Positions 1 through 6,293 of a stretch of DNA of 6,831 nt are shown one piece after another. Source of the stretch: Actinomycetota bacterium (GTDB lineage Bacteria; Actinomycetota; Thermoleophilia; UBA2241). The position numbers and the translations under genes were made by a program. The stretch is from the NCBI GenBank assembly GCA_003158705.1, contig PMKX01000130.1, positions 1 through 6,831 of the forward strand, in the 5' to 3' direction. The stretch's first letter is position 1; each line of letters opens with the position of its first letter. The notes below the pieces were generated by a model. That model was not told the origin of the DNA. It did not search any database and was given only the letters and a program-made list of their open reading frames with translations.

Positions 1-1471
1 CGGCATCGAGACGGGCGGTCGCCTCCTGAGCCGAGCTGAGCGCCGAGGCCTCGCGCGCGAGTGCCTGCTCCGTCTCGCCGAGACGAGCATCCACACCGGC
101 AAGCTCGCCGTGCAGGCGCTGCTGCGTGGCGTGCGCCACTCGCTGGCCCGTTTGCCGCAAGGTGATCAAGACGATGGCCGGGACGCCCAGGAGCAACGCC
201 GCCGCCAGCACGGCGATCCCGGCCACGGTGCTGCCGGCTGCCAGCAGCGCAGCCCCGACCGCAGCGCCCACAGCGGCGGCAGTCGCCACGACCCAGCGTG
301 CCGGCGTGCCCGCGCCGGCAGCGGAGCGGCTCGTGGGCGCATCCGGATGTGCAAGCCAGCGTTCGCGCTCGCGAAGAAGCGCACTGCGCGTGTCTTCGGC
401 GTTGCGCACCTCTCGCTGCGCCAACAGGGCGGCTTCGCCGGCCTCCCGCAGGCGTCTCTGCCAGTCGCGCACCACGTCGCGTGCAGGCAGCGACGCATCG
501 AGTGCCGCAAGGCGGGCGGTGTCCCAGCCAGGACCCAGGTCCGCGAGACGGGCCTCGAGGTCGGCGGTAGCCCGCTCTGCTCCGGCGGCCGAAGAAGGCA
601 GTCTATTCAGGCGCTCACGATGCAGCGTGAGCTCGGCGACGAGGCCGCTGAGCGCCTCGTCGTTTCTGCCATGCTCGCCCAGGGCCTGGAGCTCCTCCTC
701 GGCTTCGAGGAGCTCGGACCAGGCGGGCCATATCTTCTGCAGGGAGCGCAGACGGGTGACCCTGTCGCGTGCGGTGGCAGCCTGCGCATCGCGCTCCTGC
801 AGCTCGCGGTCGGCGGTGGCGAGCTGTGCCGTGAGTCGGGGATAACCGAGGGCCGCTTCGCGAGCCTGGACCAATCGGCTCTCCGTCTGGGCGAGCTGGT
901 CGAGGGCCTCGCGCAGCGCGCCGCCACGTCCTTGTCTCTTGTAGATGTCGCCGGCGAGGCTGCCCAGGTCGGCGACGACTTTCTGCGCCGACTGGCCGGC
1001 CCCGACCAGGCCGGCCGAGAAGATGCGCTCGGCGGCGTCGCTCTTGGTGAGCGAGGCGAGCTCTTGCAGCTCACGCAGCGTGAAGGCGAACACCGTCTCA
1101 AAGAGGGTGGCGTCGGCGTTGCCGAGCAGGTGGGCGAGGTCGTCCTCGCTGCCGAGACTGCCGTCGGGCAGGGTGAGGACGACCGCCTTGTTGGTGGCAC
1201 CGTCTTGCCGCTCGATCACGTAGCGCCCCTCCTCACCAAGCACGAAGAGGCGGCCGCTGCGGCGGCCGCCGCGCACGGGCGCGTAGAGCGGCACCTGCTG
1301 TCTGCCGTGCTTGGTCGGGAAGCCGAAGAGCATGCCGCGCATGTAGGCGAGCAGAGTGCTCTTGCCGGCCTCGTTGGGGCCGGTCAGGACGATCAGTCCG
1401 TCGGGCAGTTCCGGGCCGGCGTAGTCGCTGAAGATGCCGAACCCCTCGACATGCCATGCGGCGACGCGCAC
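1..1471 (-). CDS. YhaN-like AAA/SMC-type ATPase, N-terminal half (C-terminus beyond the left edge)
   Basis: This is a Rad50/SbcC-type ATPase of the YhaN kind, the expected partner of the phosphoesterase just upstream. The frame stays open for 490 codons from a GTG at 1471 to the window edge, so it is partial. The N-terminus has a short strand segment (AAWHVEGFGIFSDY), then a Walker A motif GPNEAGKST at residues 31-39 and the family's LLAYMRGMLFGFP-type sequence. A Q-loop-like segment FTLRELQEL follows. From about residue 160 the sequence is Ala/Glu/Arg/Leu-rich and looks like coiled coil. Residues 393-440 form a hydrophobic hairpin of two likely membrane segments, after which coiled coil resumes. 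Walker B and the signature motif would lie in the missing half. The start is 2 nt after the upstream stop, with GGAAGG at 1481-1486 (9-nt spacing), so translation is probably coupled. Family assignment is firm at the level of SMC-like ATPase; the YhaN subtype is inferred from the partner and the hairpin. Confidence 0.88.
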   Translation of the reverse strand, partial: MRVAAWHVEGFGIFSDYAGPELPDGLIVLTGPNEAGKSTLLAYMRGMLFGFPTKHGRQQVPLYAPVRGGRRSGRLFVLGEEGRYVIERQDGATNKAVVLTLPDGSLGSEDDLAHLLGNADATLFETVFAFTLRELQELASLTKSDAAERIFSAGLVGAGQSAQKVVADLGSLAGDIYKRQGRGGALREALDQLAQTESRLVQAREAALGYPRLTAQLATADRELQERDAQAATARDRVTRLRSLQKIWPAWSELLEAEEELQALGEHGRNDEALSGLVAELTLHRERLNRLPSSAAGAERATADLEARLADLGPGWDTARLAALDASLPARDVVRDWQRRLREAGEAALLAQREVRNAEDTRSALLRERERWLAHPDAPTSRSAAGAGTPARWVVATAAAVGAAVGAALLAAGSTVAGIAVLAAALLLGVPAIVLITLRQTGQRVAHATQQRLHGELAGVDARLGETEQALAREASALSSAQEATARLDA

Positions 1472-1473
1472 GG

Positions 1474-2742
1474 TCAGTCGCCTTCCAGCCCGTCAAGGGC
1501 CAGGTCCTCGGCCTCAGCCAACAGGGCGACGGCCTCGGCGTCGTCTGGTGCGCGCGACTCCTCCGGCAGTTGCCTGCCCGGGCCTTCTGCGAGCGCTGCC
1601 TCGAGAAAGCCGCGCCGCGCCTCCTGGTCGGTGGCCAGCGCCGCGCCGAGGTGCAGAAGCTCGGCCGAAAGGTCGCCGCGGCGCGCGATCGCCTCCCGGT
1701 CGATAGGCGATCGCGTTTGATCTGACAGCGCGTCCCACCACACGAACGGTGCTTCGCTGTTGCACGCTGCACGGAGCTCGTCGAGCAGGGCCGGCAGCGC
1801 GTCGGGGCGGCGCAGGTCGGTGTGCAGGCCACCGCGGCCGCTGAGACGCCCACGCACCAGCAGCCCGCAGCCGCCGTGCTGCGTTTGCAACCTGGCGAGG
1901 TCGTCGAGGAGGGCATCGCGCACGTGGGTCATGTCGCCGAGGGTGGCGATGTCTGCCTCGACCACGGCGAACCGCACGCGGTCGCAGGTGGCGAAGCGCA
2001 CCGGCTGCAGGCGGTGTCCGCTAGCCTCGACGACCAGAGCGCCCTTCTCGCCGAGCTCACTGGCTTTGGCGCTGCGACCCTGCAGGTCGCCGGGGTACTC
2101 GATGGCGACCTTGCCGCTCCCCAAGGACTGGCGCCGATGGATGTGACCCAGGGCCCAGTACTGGTAGCCGGCGTCGAGAAGCTGAGCGACGGAGCAGGGG
2201 CTATAGGCCTCGTGCTCGGCGTTGCCGCCGGCGTTGCAGTGCAAAAGGGCCACCTGAAGGCCGTGATCGTCGGGTGACGGAAACCGGGCCGCCAGGTTGT
2301 CGCTCACCGCGCGCTGTGCGTAGCTGATGCCGTGCACTGTGGCCAGAGTGGTGCCGTCGCGCTCGGCCGAGGCTGCCGTGACCTGGTCGCTACCGAACAC
2401 CTTGACCGTCTCGGGCCAGCGCTCGATGCCGGACCAGCCCTCGCCTAGCGGGTCGTGGTTGCCGTGCACGATGAAGACGGGCACGCGCGCGTCGGCGAGA
2501 CGCTCCAGGCCATGCAGGAAGCGAAACTGGGCCCGCATGCCGCGTTCGGCGCCGTCGTAGATGTCGCCGGCCAGGAGAAGGAAGGCGGCCTGCTCGCGCA
2601 GAGTGAGCTCGACGAGCTCGTCCCAGGCCGCCAGTGAGGCGTCGCGCAACGCCTCGGCCACGGCCGGGGCGGGCTGCGCGACGCCCTGGAACGGGGTGTC
2701 GAGGTGCAGGTCGGCAGCGTGCACGAAGCGGAAGCTCGTCAT
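1474..2742 (-). CDS. SbcD/YhaO-like metallophosphoesterase (DNA repair exonuclease family)
   Basis: This 422-residue calcineurin-like phosphoesterase belongs to the Mre11/SbcD superfamily, whose members cleave DNA ends with two metal ions and work with an SMC-like ATPase. The metal-binding motifs appear in order: D11 and H13 (ADLHLD), G59-D60 (LLAGDIYDG), GNHD at 94-97, H168 (LLHCN) and GHIH at 199-202. The segment YPGDLQGRSAK followed by GEKGALVV is typical of the YhaO branch. The C-terminal third (about 250-422) is less conserved and probably forms the capping and partner-binding region. The frame is open to an ATG at 2823, but the family N-terminus (TSFRFVHAADLHLD) begins at the ATG at 2742, and a -10-like TATGAT ends 6 nt before it. 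I therefore use 2742. The stop lies 2 nt before the GTG of the YhaN-like ATPase, which indicates one operon. The biochemical activity is inferred from the family. Confidence 0.93.
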   Translation of the reverse strand: MTSFRFVHAADLHLDTPFQGVAQPAPAVAEALRDASLAAWDELVELTLREQAAFLLLAGDIYDGAERGMRAQFRFLHGLERLADARVPVFIVHGNHDPLGEGWSGIERWPETVKVFGSDQVTAASAERDGTTLATVHGISYAQRAVSDNLAARFPSPDDHGLQVALLHCNAGGNAEHEAYSPCSVAQLLDAGYQYWALGHIHRRQSLGSGKVAIEYPGDLQGRSAKASELGEKGALVVEASGHRLQPVRFATCDRVRFAVVEADIATLGDMTHVRDALLDDLARLQTQHGGCGLLVRGRLSGRGGLHTDLRRPDALPALLDELRAACNSEAPFVWWDALSDQTRSPIDREAIARRGDLSAELLHLGAALATDQEARRGFLEAALAEGPGRQLPEESRAPDDAEAVALLAEAEDLALDGLEGD

Positions 2743-2748
2743 GGCCGC

Positions 2749-2754
2749 ATCATA
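2749..2754 (-). promoter_or_regulatory. candidate -10 element of a leaderless promoter for the SbcD/YhaO-like operon
   Basis: Read on the minus strand, TATGAT lies exactly 6 nt upstream of the ATG at 2742, and the intervening bases (GCGGCC) contain no Shine-Dalgarno sequence. That spacing would place transcription start on or next to the A of the start codon, as in the leaderless mRNAs common in Actinobacteria. I see no good -35 hexamer at 16-18 nt, which is also common for such promoters. TATGAT is five of six matches to TATAAT in very GC-rich surroundings. The call rests on sequence and spacing only. Confidence 0.45.
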
Positions 2755-2856
2755 CCGTGCCCGTGCGACGGATGCGGCGTCCCGGACGAGCCGGCGTCGC
2801 CCTCCCGAGTAGACAAACGGCAAACGTCATACCCACACGGGTTCTGGAGCATTCCA

Positions 2857-2867
2857 CTCAGTCTGAG
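2857..2867. repeat. 11-bp palindrome CTCAG-T-CTGAG in the divergent intergenic region
   Basis: Two perfect 5-bp arms flank a single T. The palindrome ends 7 bp before the candidate -10 hexamer of the yraN promoter (2875-2880), so it would sit in the promoter spacer, a position from which a bound repressor could block RNA polymerase. It is short enough to occur by chance. No second copy was noticed in the window. Confidence 0.25.
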
Positions 2868-2874
2868 GGCGTGC

Positions 2875-2880
2875 TACCTT
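2875..2880 (+). promoter_or_regulatory. weak candidate -10 element upstream of yraN
   Basis: TACCTT fits the actinobacterial TANNNT pattern and is preceded by TGC. It lies 32 nt upstream of the yraN ATG, leaving a short leader of about 25 nt that contains the ribosome binding site. The -35 region is poor (TTCCAC at 2852-2857 with a 17-nt spacer). A promoter is expected somewhere in 2743-2912, because the genes on either side diverge and no plus-strand gene precedes yraN in the window. Confidence 0.25.
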
Positions 2881-2912
2881 CGCACGGGACCGGTCGGCAA
2901 GGAGGCGAGGCG

Positions 2913-3284
2913 ATGACCAATGCTCGGCAGCGGTTCGGACAGGCTGCCGAGGCGCAGGCACAAGCCTACCTGGTGCGCCGCGGGTACCGCCTGCTGGCTG
3001 TCAATCAACGCGTCGGCCGTGGCGAGATCGACATCATCGCTCGCCACGGGCAAGCCCTGGTGTTCGTCGAGGTCAAGGCGCGCCGCTCGGCTACCTGTGG
3101 CGCGCCCGAGGATGCGGTGACGGTCCGCAAGCAGCGTCAGATCGCCCGTCTCGCCGAGCTGTGGATGTCTGCGCGACCGTCGATACTGGCCGGCGTAGAC
3201 GAAGTGCGCTTCGACATCGTCGCCATCGACGCCACGCACGTGCCGGCGCGTGTCACGCACCTGCGGGCCGCGTTCGTCACCTAG
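2913..3284 (+). CDS. yraN: YraN family (UPF0102) endonuclease-like protein
   Basis: This small 123-residue protein has the normal length for YraN/UPF0102. The family has a restriction-endonuclease-like fold and is annotated as putative endonuclease; its cellular role is not settled. The hallmark residues are present: an N-terminal helix (FGQAAEAQAQAYLVRRGY), the motif RGEIDIIA with E38 and D40, and VFVEVKARR with E53 and K55, together forming the D-(E/Q)-x-K-type active-site pattern. K71 in VRKQRQIARLAE is the usual downstream conserved basic segment. The start at 2913 is supported by GGAGG at 2901-2905 with 7-nt spacing. The frame is open further upstream, but that part is not YraN-like and would run into the divergent promoter region. 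The gene heads the yraN-yifB-dprA block and is probably cotranscribed with yifB, 82 nt downstream. Confidence 0.93.
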   Translation: MTNARQRFGQAAEAQAQAYLVRRGYRLLAVNQRVGRGEIDIIARHGQALVFVEVKARRSATCGAPEDAVTVRKQRQIARLAELWMSARPSILAGVDEVRFDIVAIDATHVPARVTHLRAAFVT

Positions 3285-3366
3285 AAGGCAGCACAACACT
3301 TGCGAGCCACGCCGTCAGGACTCACAGGAGGCGCCGTGAGCGCCGCCACGCATACGAGAGGAGACA

Positions 3367-4893
3367 ATGCTTGCCCGAGTCGCCAGCGAGGCCCTGAGCG
3401 GCCTTCAGGGATATCCGGTCGAGATCGAGGCCGACGTCGTCGCTGCCGCGCCGGCCTTCACCATCGTGGGTCTGCCCGATGCGGCCGTGCAGGAGAGTCG
3501 CGAACGCGTCCGAGCGGCCATCGTCAACTCAGCCTACGAGTTCCCCTCGCGGCGTATCACCGTCAACTTGGCGCCCGCCGACGTGCGCAAGGAGGGCCCC
3601 TCGTTCGACCTGCCCATCGCTCTGGCCTTTCTGCTGGCGACGCGGCAGGCCCAGCGCGGTGCCGACGGCATCGCGGCCGTGGGCGAACTAGGGCTGGACG
3701 GTAGCCTGCGGCCCATTGTGGGAGCTCTGGCGGTGGCCGAGAGTGTGCGGCACCGCGGGCTACGCGGGCTGGTGCTGCCGCGTGCCAACGCCGCCGAGGC
3801 GGCGCTCGTGCCGGGCCTGGAGGTGTACCCCGCCGAGACGCTGCGGGCCGCTGTGGCGGTCATCGAAGCCGGCGGGGGAGAGGCGGCACGACCACTCCTG
3901 GTCGAGCGCCTTCTTCAGCACCAGGCGGACGACGACGTCGACCTGGCGGACATGGTCGGTCAGGGGCAGGCCAAGCGGGCCATCGAGGTAGCTGCCGCGG
4001 GGGCACATAACGTCCTCATGATCGGGCCTCCGGGGTCTGGCAAGACCATGCTGGCGCGTCGCCTGCCGACCATCATGCCGCCGCTCACGGTGCAAGAGGC
4101 GATCGACGTCACGCGCATCTACAGCGTGGCCGGCCTCTTGCCGGCGCAGCAGCCCCTGGTCGTGCGGCGGCCGTTCCGGGCCCCGCACCACACCATCTCG
4201 AGTGCCGGTCTCGTAGGCGGCGGCGGCACGCCGCGCCCGGGGGAGGTCAGCCTCGCCCATCTCGGCGTCCTCTTCCTCGACGAGTTCCCCGAGTTCAGGC
4301 TTTCCGCACTCGAAGGGCTACGGCAACCGCTCGAGGACGGCGAGGTGACCATTTCGCGAGCGCTTTCGTCGGTGACCTTCCCAGCGCGCATCATGCTGGT
4401 GGCGGCGATGAATCCGTGTCCGTGCGGGTTCCTCGGCGACCGCGAGCGAGAGTGTGCGTGTCCGGCGCACCGTCTGCGACAGTACGTGAGCAAGCTCAGC
4501 GGTCCGCTGCTGGACCGCATCGATCTGCGCGTCGAGGTGCCCCGGGTGGCGCCGGCCGAGCGGCGATCAGGCGGCCAGAGCGAGAAGTCACGCGTGGTGG
4601 GCGCACGGGTCGCGGCGGCTCGCATGCGGCAACTCGTGCGTCTGGCCGGCACCACGACGTACGCCAACGGACACATGACGTCTCGCCAGCTGCGTCGTCT
4701 CTGTGTGCTTCACGGCGAGGCGGTCGCGCTGCTCGATCGTGCCTACGAGCGGCTGCGACTAAGTGCCCGGGCCTGCGATCGGGTCGTGAAGGTGGCGCAG
4801 ACCATCGCCGATCTCGAGGGTGCGCCCAGGATCGAGGCGGCGCACGTGGCCGAGAGTCTCTCCTATCGTGCGCGAGGCATCGATGGACGCTGA
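3367..4893 (+). CDS. yifB: YifB/ComM family magnesium-chelatase-like AAA+ ATPase
   Basis: This 508-residue protein is full length for the YifB/ComM family. ComM is a hexameric AAA+ motor that promotes branch migration during integration of incoming DNA in naturally transformable bacteria; many non-competent bacteria also keep it. The N-terminal domain (about 1-125) carries the Lon-like ChlI signature, with FTIVGLPDAAVQESRERV, RITVNLAPADVRKEGPSFDLPIA and AVGELGLDG. The ATPase domain has Walker A GPPGSGKT at 220-227, Walker B LFLDEF with D305 and E306, and LLDRIDL around 381-387. A cysteine cluster C351, C353, C363, C365 (NPCPCG...CAC) is the conserved, possibly metal-binding, insert. The C-terminal helical domain ends in LSYRARGIDGR. 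An in-frame stop at 3337 and GAGAGGAGA at 3356-3364 support the ATG at 3367. The last codons overlap the dprA start by 11 nt. Confidence 0.97.
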   Translation: MLARVASEALSGLQGYPVEIEADVVAAAPAFTIVGLPDAAVQESRERVRAAIVNSAYEFPSRRITVNLAPADVRKEGPSFDLPIALAFLLATRQAQRGADGIAAVGELGLDGSLRPIVGALAVAESVRHRGLRGLVLPRANAAEAALVPGLEVYPAETLRAAVAVIEAGGGEAARPLLVERLLQHQADDDVDLADMVGQGQAKRAIEVAAAGAHNVLMIGPPGSGKTMLARRLPTIMPPLTVQEAIDVTRIYSVAGLLPAQQPLVVRRPFRAPHHTISSAGLVGGGGTPRPGEVSLAHLGVLFLDEFPEFRLSALEGLRQPLEDGEVTISRALSSVTFPARIMLVAAMNPCPCGFLGDRERECACPAHRLRQYVSKLSGPLLDRIDLRVEVPRVAPAERRSGGQSEKSRVVGARVAAARMRQLVRLAGTTTYANGHMTSRQLRRLCVLHGEAVALLDRAYERLRLSARACDRVVKVAQTIADLEGAPRIEAAHVAESLSYRARGIDGR

Positions 4894-6196
4894 AGAGGGC
4901 GTGGAGGCTGCGGGAGCGCCGCGCTGCTCGCCGGTCTCCCCGCGCCGGCTCGCCACGTGCATTTGGCTGGCGCGACTGGCGTCGCTGCGCGCCGGCGTTG
5001 TGCAATATCTCGTCAGGCAGTGCGACGGCACGCTGGGCGACGTGCTGGACCTCGAGCCGGGCAAGATCGCGGCTTTGCTCGCGCGGCGCGGCTCCGCGGC
5101 CGCGTGCGCGACCCGCGACGGGCGAACGGCCGCCGGCGAGTCTTCCTCCGCAGGGAGTGGCACTGCCGAGCGCCGCAGCGAGCGGCAGCAAGCGAGCGGC
5201 GACGCGCAAGAGTACGTGCGCTTGCTGCGCCTCGGCCCGCTGAGACCTGCGTCCAGGGGCGCGACCGGCACCGAGGCCGCCCGGTCTGCCGTCTGTTGGG
5301 GCCAGGCCGCCTATCCTCCGGCGCTGCTCCAGCTCCACGACCCGCCGCCGGCGCTGTTCCTCGCAGGTGCCGCGCCGCTGCCCGCGCTGGCAGCTGTGGC
5401 GCGGCACCCTGTGGTGGCGATCGTGGGTGCCCGCCGGCCGTCGCCGTATGGCCTGGAGATCGCCGCCGGCATCGCCGCCGACCTGGCGAGGCTGGGGGCG
5501 GTGATCGTCAGCGGCATGGCCTTAGGGATCGACGCCGCCGCTCAGGCCGAGGCGCTCGCGGCCACGGCCGGCGCCGACACGCTGGCTACGGTCGGCGTGC
5601 TTGGGTGCGGCGTCGACGTGGTCTACCCGCAAGCCAACGCGCGACTCTTCGCTGCCGTACGGCGACAGGGACTGCTGCTCTCTGAGTTCTGGTGGGGAGT
5701 GCCGGCGCGCGCCTGGCGCTTCCCGGCGCGCAACCGCGTCATCGCCGGCATGAGCGATGCCGTGGTGATCATCGAGGGCTCAGAGCGCAGCGGGAGTCTC
5801 ATCACGGCGCGCTACTCTCTCGACCAGGGCCGCGACGTGTTCGCCGTGCCTGGTGAGGCCGGCCGGCGTCTCTCGGCCGGCCCTCACCGACTGCTTCGTG
5901 AGGGAGCCCACCTGTGTGAGTCGGCAGCCGACGTGGTGGCGGTCGTCGGGCCGCAGCTCCGTGAGGGCGTCGCGTTCCAGACTGCGCCGGGCGCTCGGGC
6001 AGCGGCGCCGCTTGGCGGCGCCGATCGCGCGCTTGCCGTGCTGGCCGCGCTCGACGACGGCGAGCAGACGGTGGACCAGCTCGCACGGTCCAGCGACTCC
6101 ACCGTCGCCCAGACGCTCTCGCTTCTCAGCACGCTCGAGCTCGAAGGCTTGGTGTGTGCCGCGGCGGGCGGCCGCTTTCGCCGCCGCCGCGGCTGA
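4883..6196 (+). CDS. dprA: DNA-processing protein DprA (Smf)
   Basis: DprA binds ssDNA entering by transformation, protects it and loads RecA; it is also kept in organisms without known competence. The product is 437 residues, longer than the common 290-380. Residues about 20-68 are a helical SAM/HhH-like region, followed by a low-complexity linker (about 68-135). The entry to the Rossmann domain is AAYPPALLQLHDPPPALFLAG. The Rossmann core has IVGARRPSPYG (180-190), SGMALGID (210-217), a VLGCGVDVVYP segment, FPARNRVIAG with R283, N284, R285, then SGSLITA (303-309) and VFAVPG (319-324). A C-terminal winged-helix-like region (about 375-430) ends in an Arg-rich tail. Two family positions differ: the usual GID..AH histidine is Q221, and the usual Asn of the SxGxNxLI motif is His. 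The start at 4883 has GAGG at 4874-4877; an earlier in-frame ATG at 4820 would overlap yifB by 74 nt. The 11-nt overlap with yifB suggests translational coupling. Confidence 0.96.
   Translation: MDAEEGVEAAGAPRCSPVSPRRLATCIWLARLASLRAGVVQYLVRQCDGTLGDVLDLEPGKIAALLARRGSAAACATRDGRTAAGESSSAGSGTAERRSERQQASGDAQEYVRLLRLGPLRPASRGATGTEAARSAVCWGQAAYPPALLQLHDPPPALFLAGAAPLPALAAVARHPVVAIVGARRPSPYGLEIAAGIAADLARLGAVIVSGMALGIDAAAQAEALAATAGADTLATVGVLGCGVDVVYPQANARLFAAVRRQGLLLSEFWWGVPARAWRFPARNRVIAGMSDAVVIIEGSERSGSLITARYSLDQGRDVFAVPGEAGRRLSAGPHRLLREGAHLCESAADVVAVVGPQLREGVAFQTAPGARAAAPLGGADRALAVLAALDDGEQTVDQLARSSDSTVAQTLSLLSTLELEGLVCAAAGGRFRRRRG
6158..6193 (+). terminator. GC-only hairpin at the end of dprA, possible attenuator or terminator-like structure
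   Basis: Ten perfectly complementary bases (GCCGCGGCGG at 6158-6167 with CCGCCGCGGC at 6184-6193) are extended inward by four more pairs (6169-6172 with 6180-6183) around a 7-nt loop, with one bulged G at 6168. The structure ends directly before the dprA TGA (6194-6196). No U-tract follows, so it is not a classical intrinsic terminator. The bases also encode an Ala/Gly/Arg-rich tail whose GC-rich codons would readily produce such complementarity, so function is uncertain. Confidence 0.3.
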
Positions 6197-6293
6197 CGGC
6201 CGACCAGCGCCGCCAGGGTGCAGGACTCCGCCTCACGGTCGCCGAACGTGAGGGCGACCCGGTCCAGGCGTCCGGGCGAGCGAGGGGGACCAG

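Noticed and set aside
110..1720. A 536-codon plus-strand open frame
   Set aside because: It is antisense to the YhaN-like ATPase and the end of the phosphoesterase, has no recognisable family motifs, and is Arg/Ala/Gly-rich. Such long shadow frames are expected at this GC content. The minus strand here carries Walker A and phosphoesterase motifs.
1822..2277. A 151-codon plus-strand open frame inside the phosphoesterase
   Set aside because: It is antisense to the GHIH and YPGDLQG region of the SbcD/YhaO-like gene, and nothing in its translation resembles a known family.
2743..2823. N-terminal extension of the SbcD/YhaO-like protein to the ATG at 2823
   Set aside because: The extra 27 residues are Arg-rich and precede the usual short family N-terminus (FRFVHAADLHLD). 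The extension would also bury the TATGAT element.
3330..3344. GGCGC/GCGCC inverted repeat upstream of yifB
   Set aside because: With only five pairs and no U-tract, it is not a convincing terminator or riboswitch in DNA this rich in GC.
3300..3704. A 134-codon plus-strand frame overlapping the start of yifB
   Set aside because: It is an out-of-phase, Arg-rich reading of the yifB N-terminus with no family motifs. Only its start signal is unusual, and that is reported separately.
4820..4882. Upstream in-frame ATG giving a longer DprA
   Set aside because: It would overlap yifB by 74 nt and adds Arg-rich residues outside the family N-terminus. The ATG at 4883 has a GAGG at proper spacing.
4496..5407. 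A 303-codon minus-strand open frame across the yifB-dprA junction
   Set aside because: It is antisense to two clear genes, Arg-rich and low in complexity, with no motifs.
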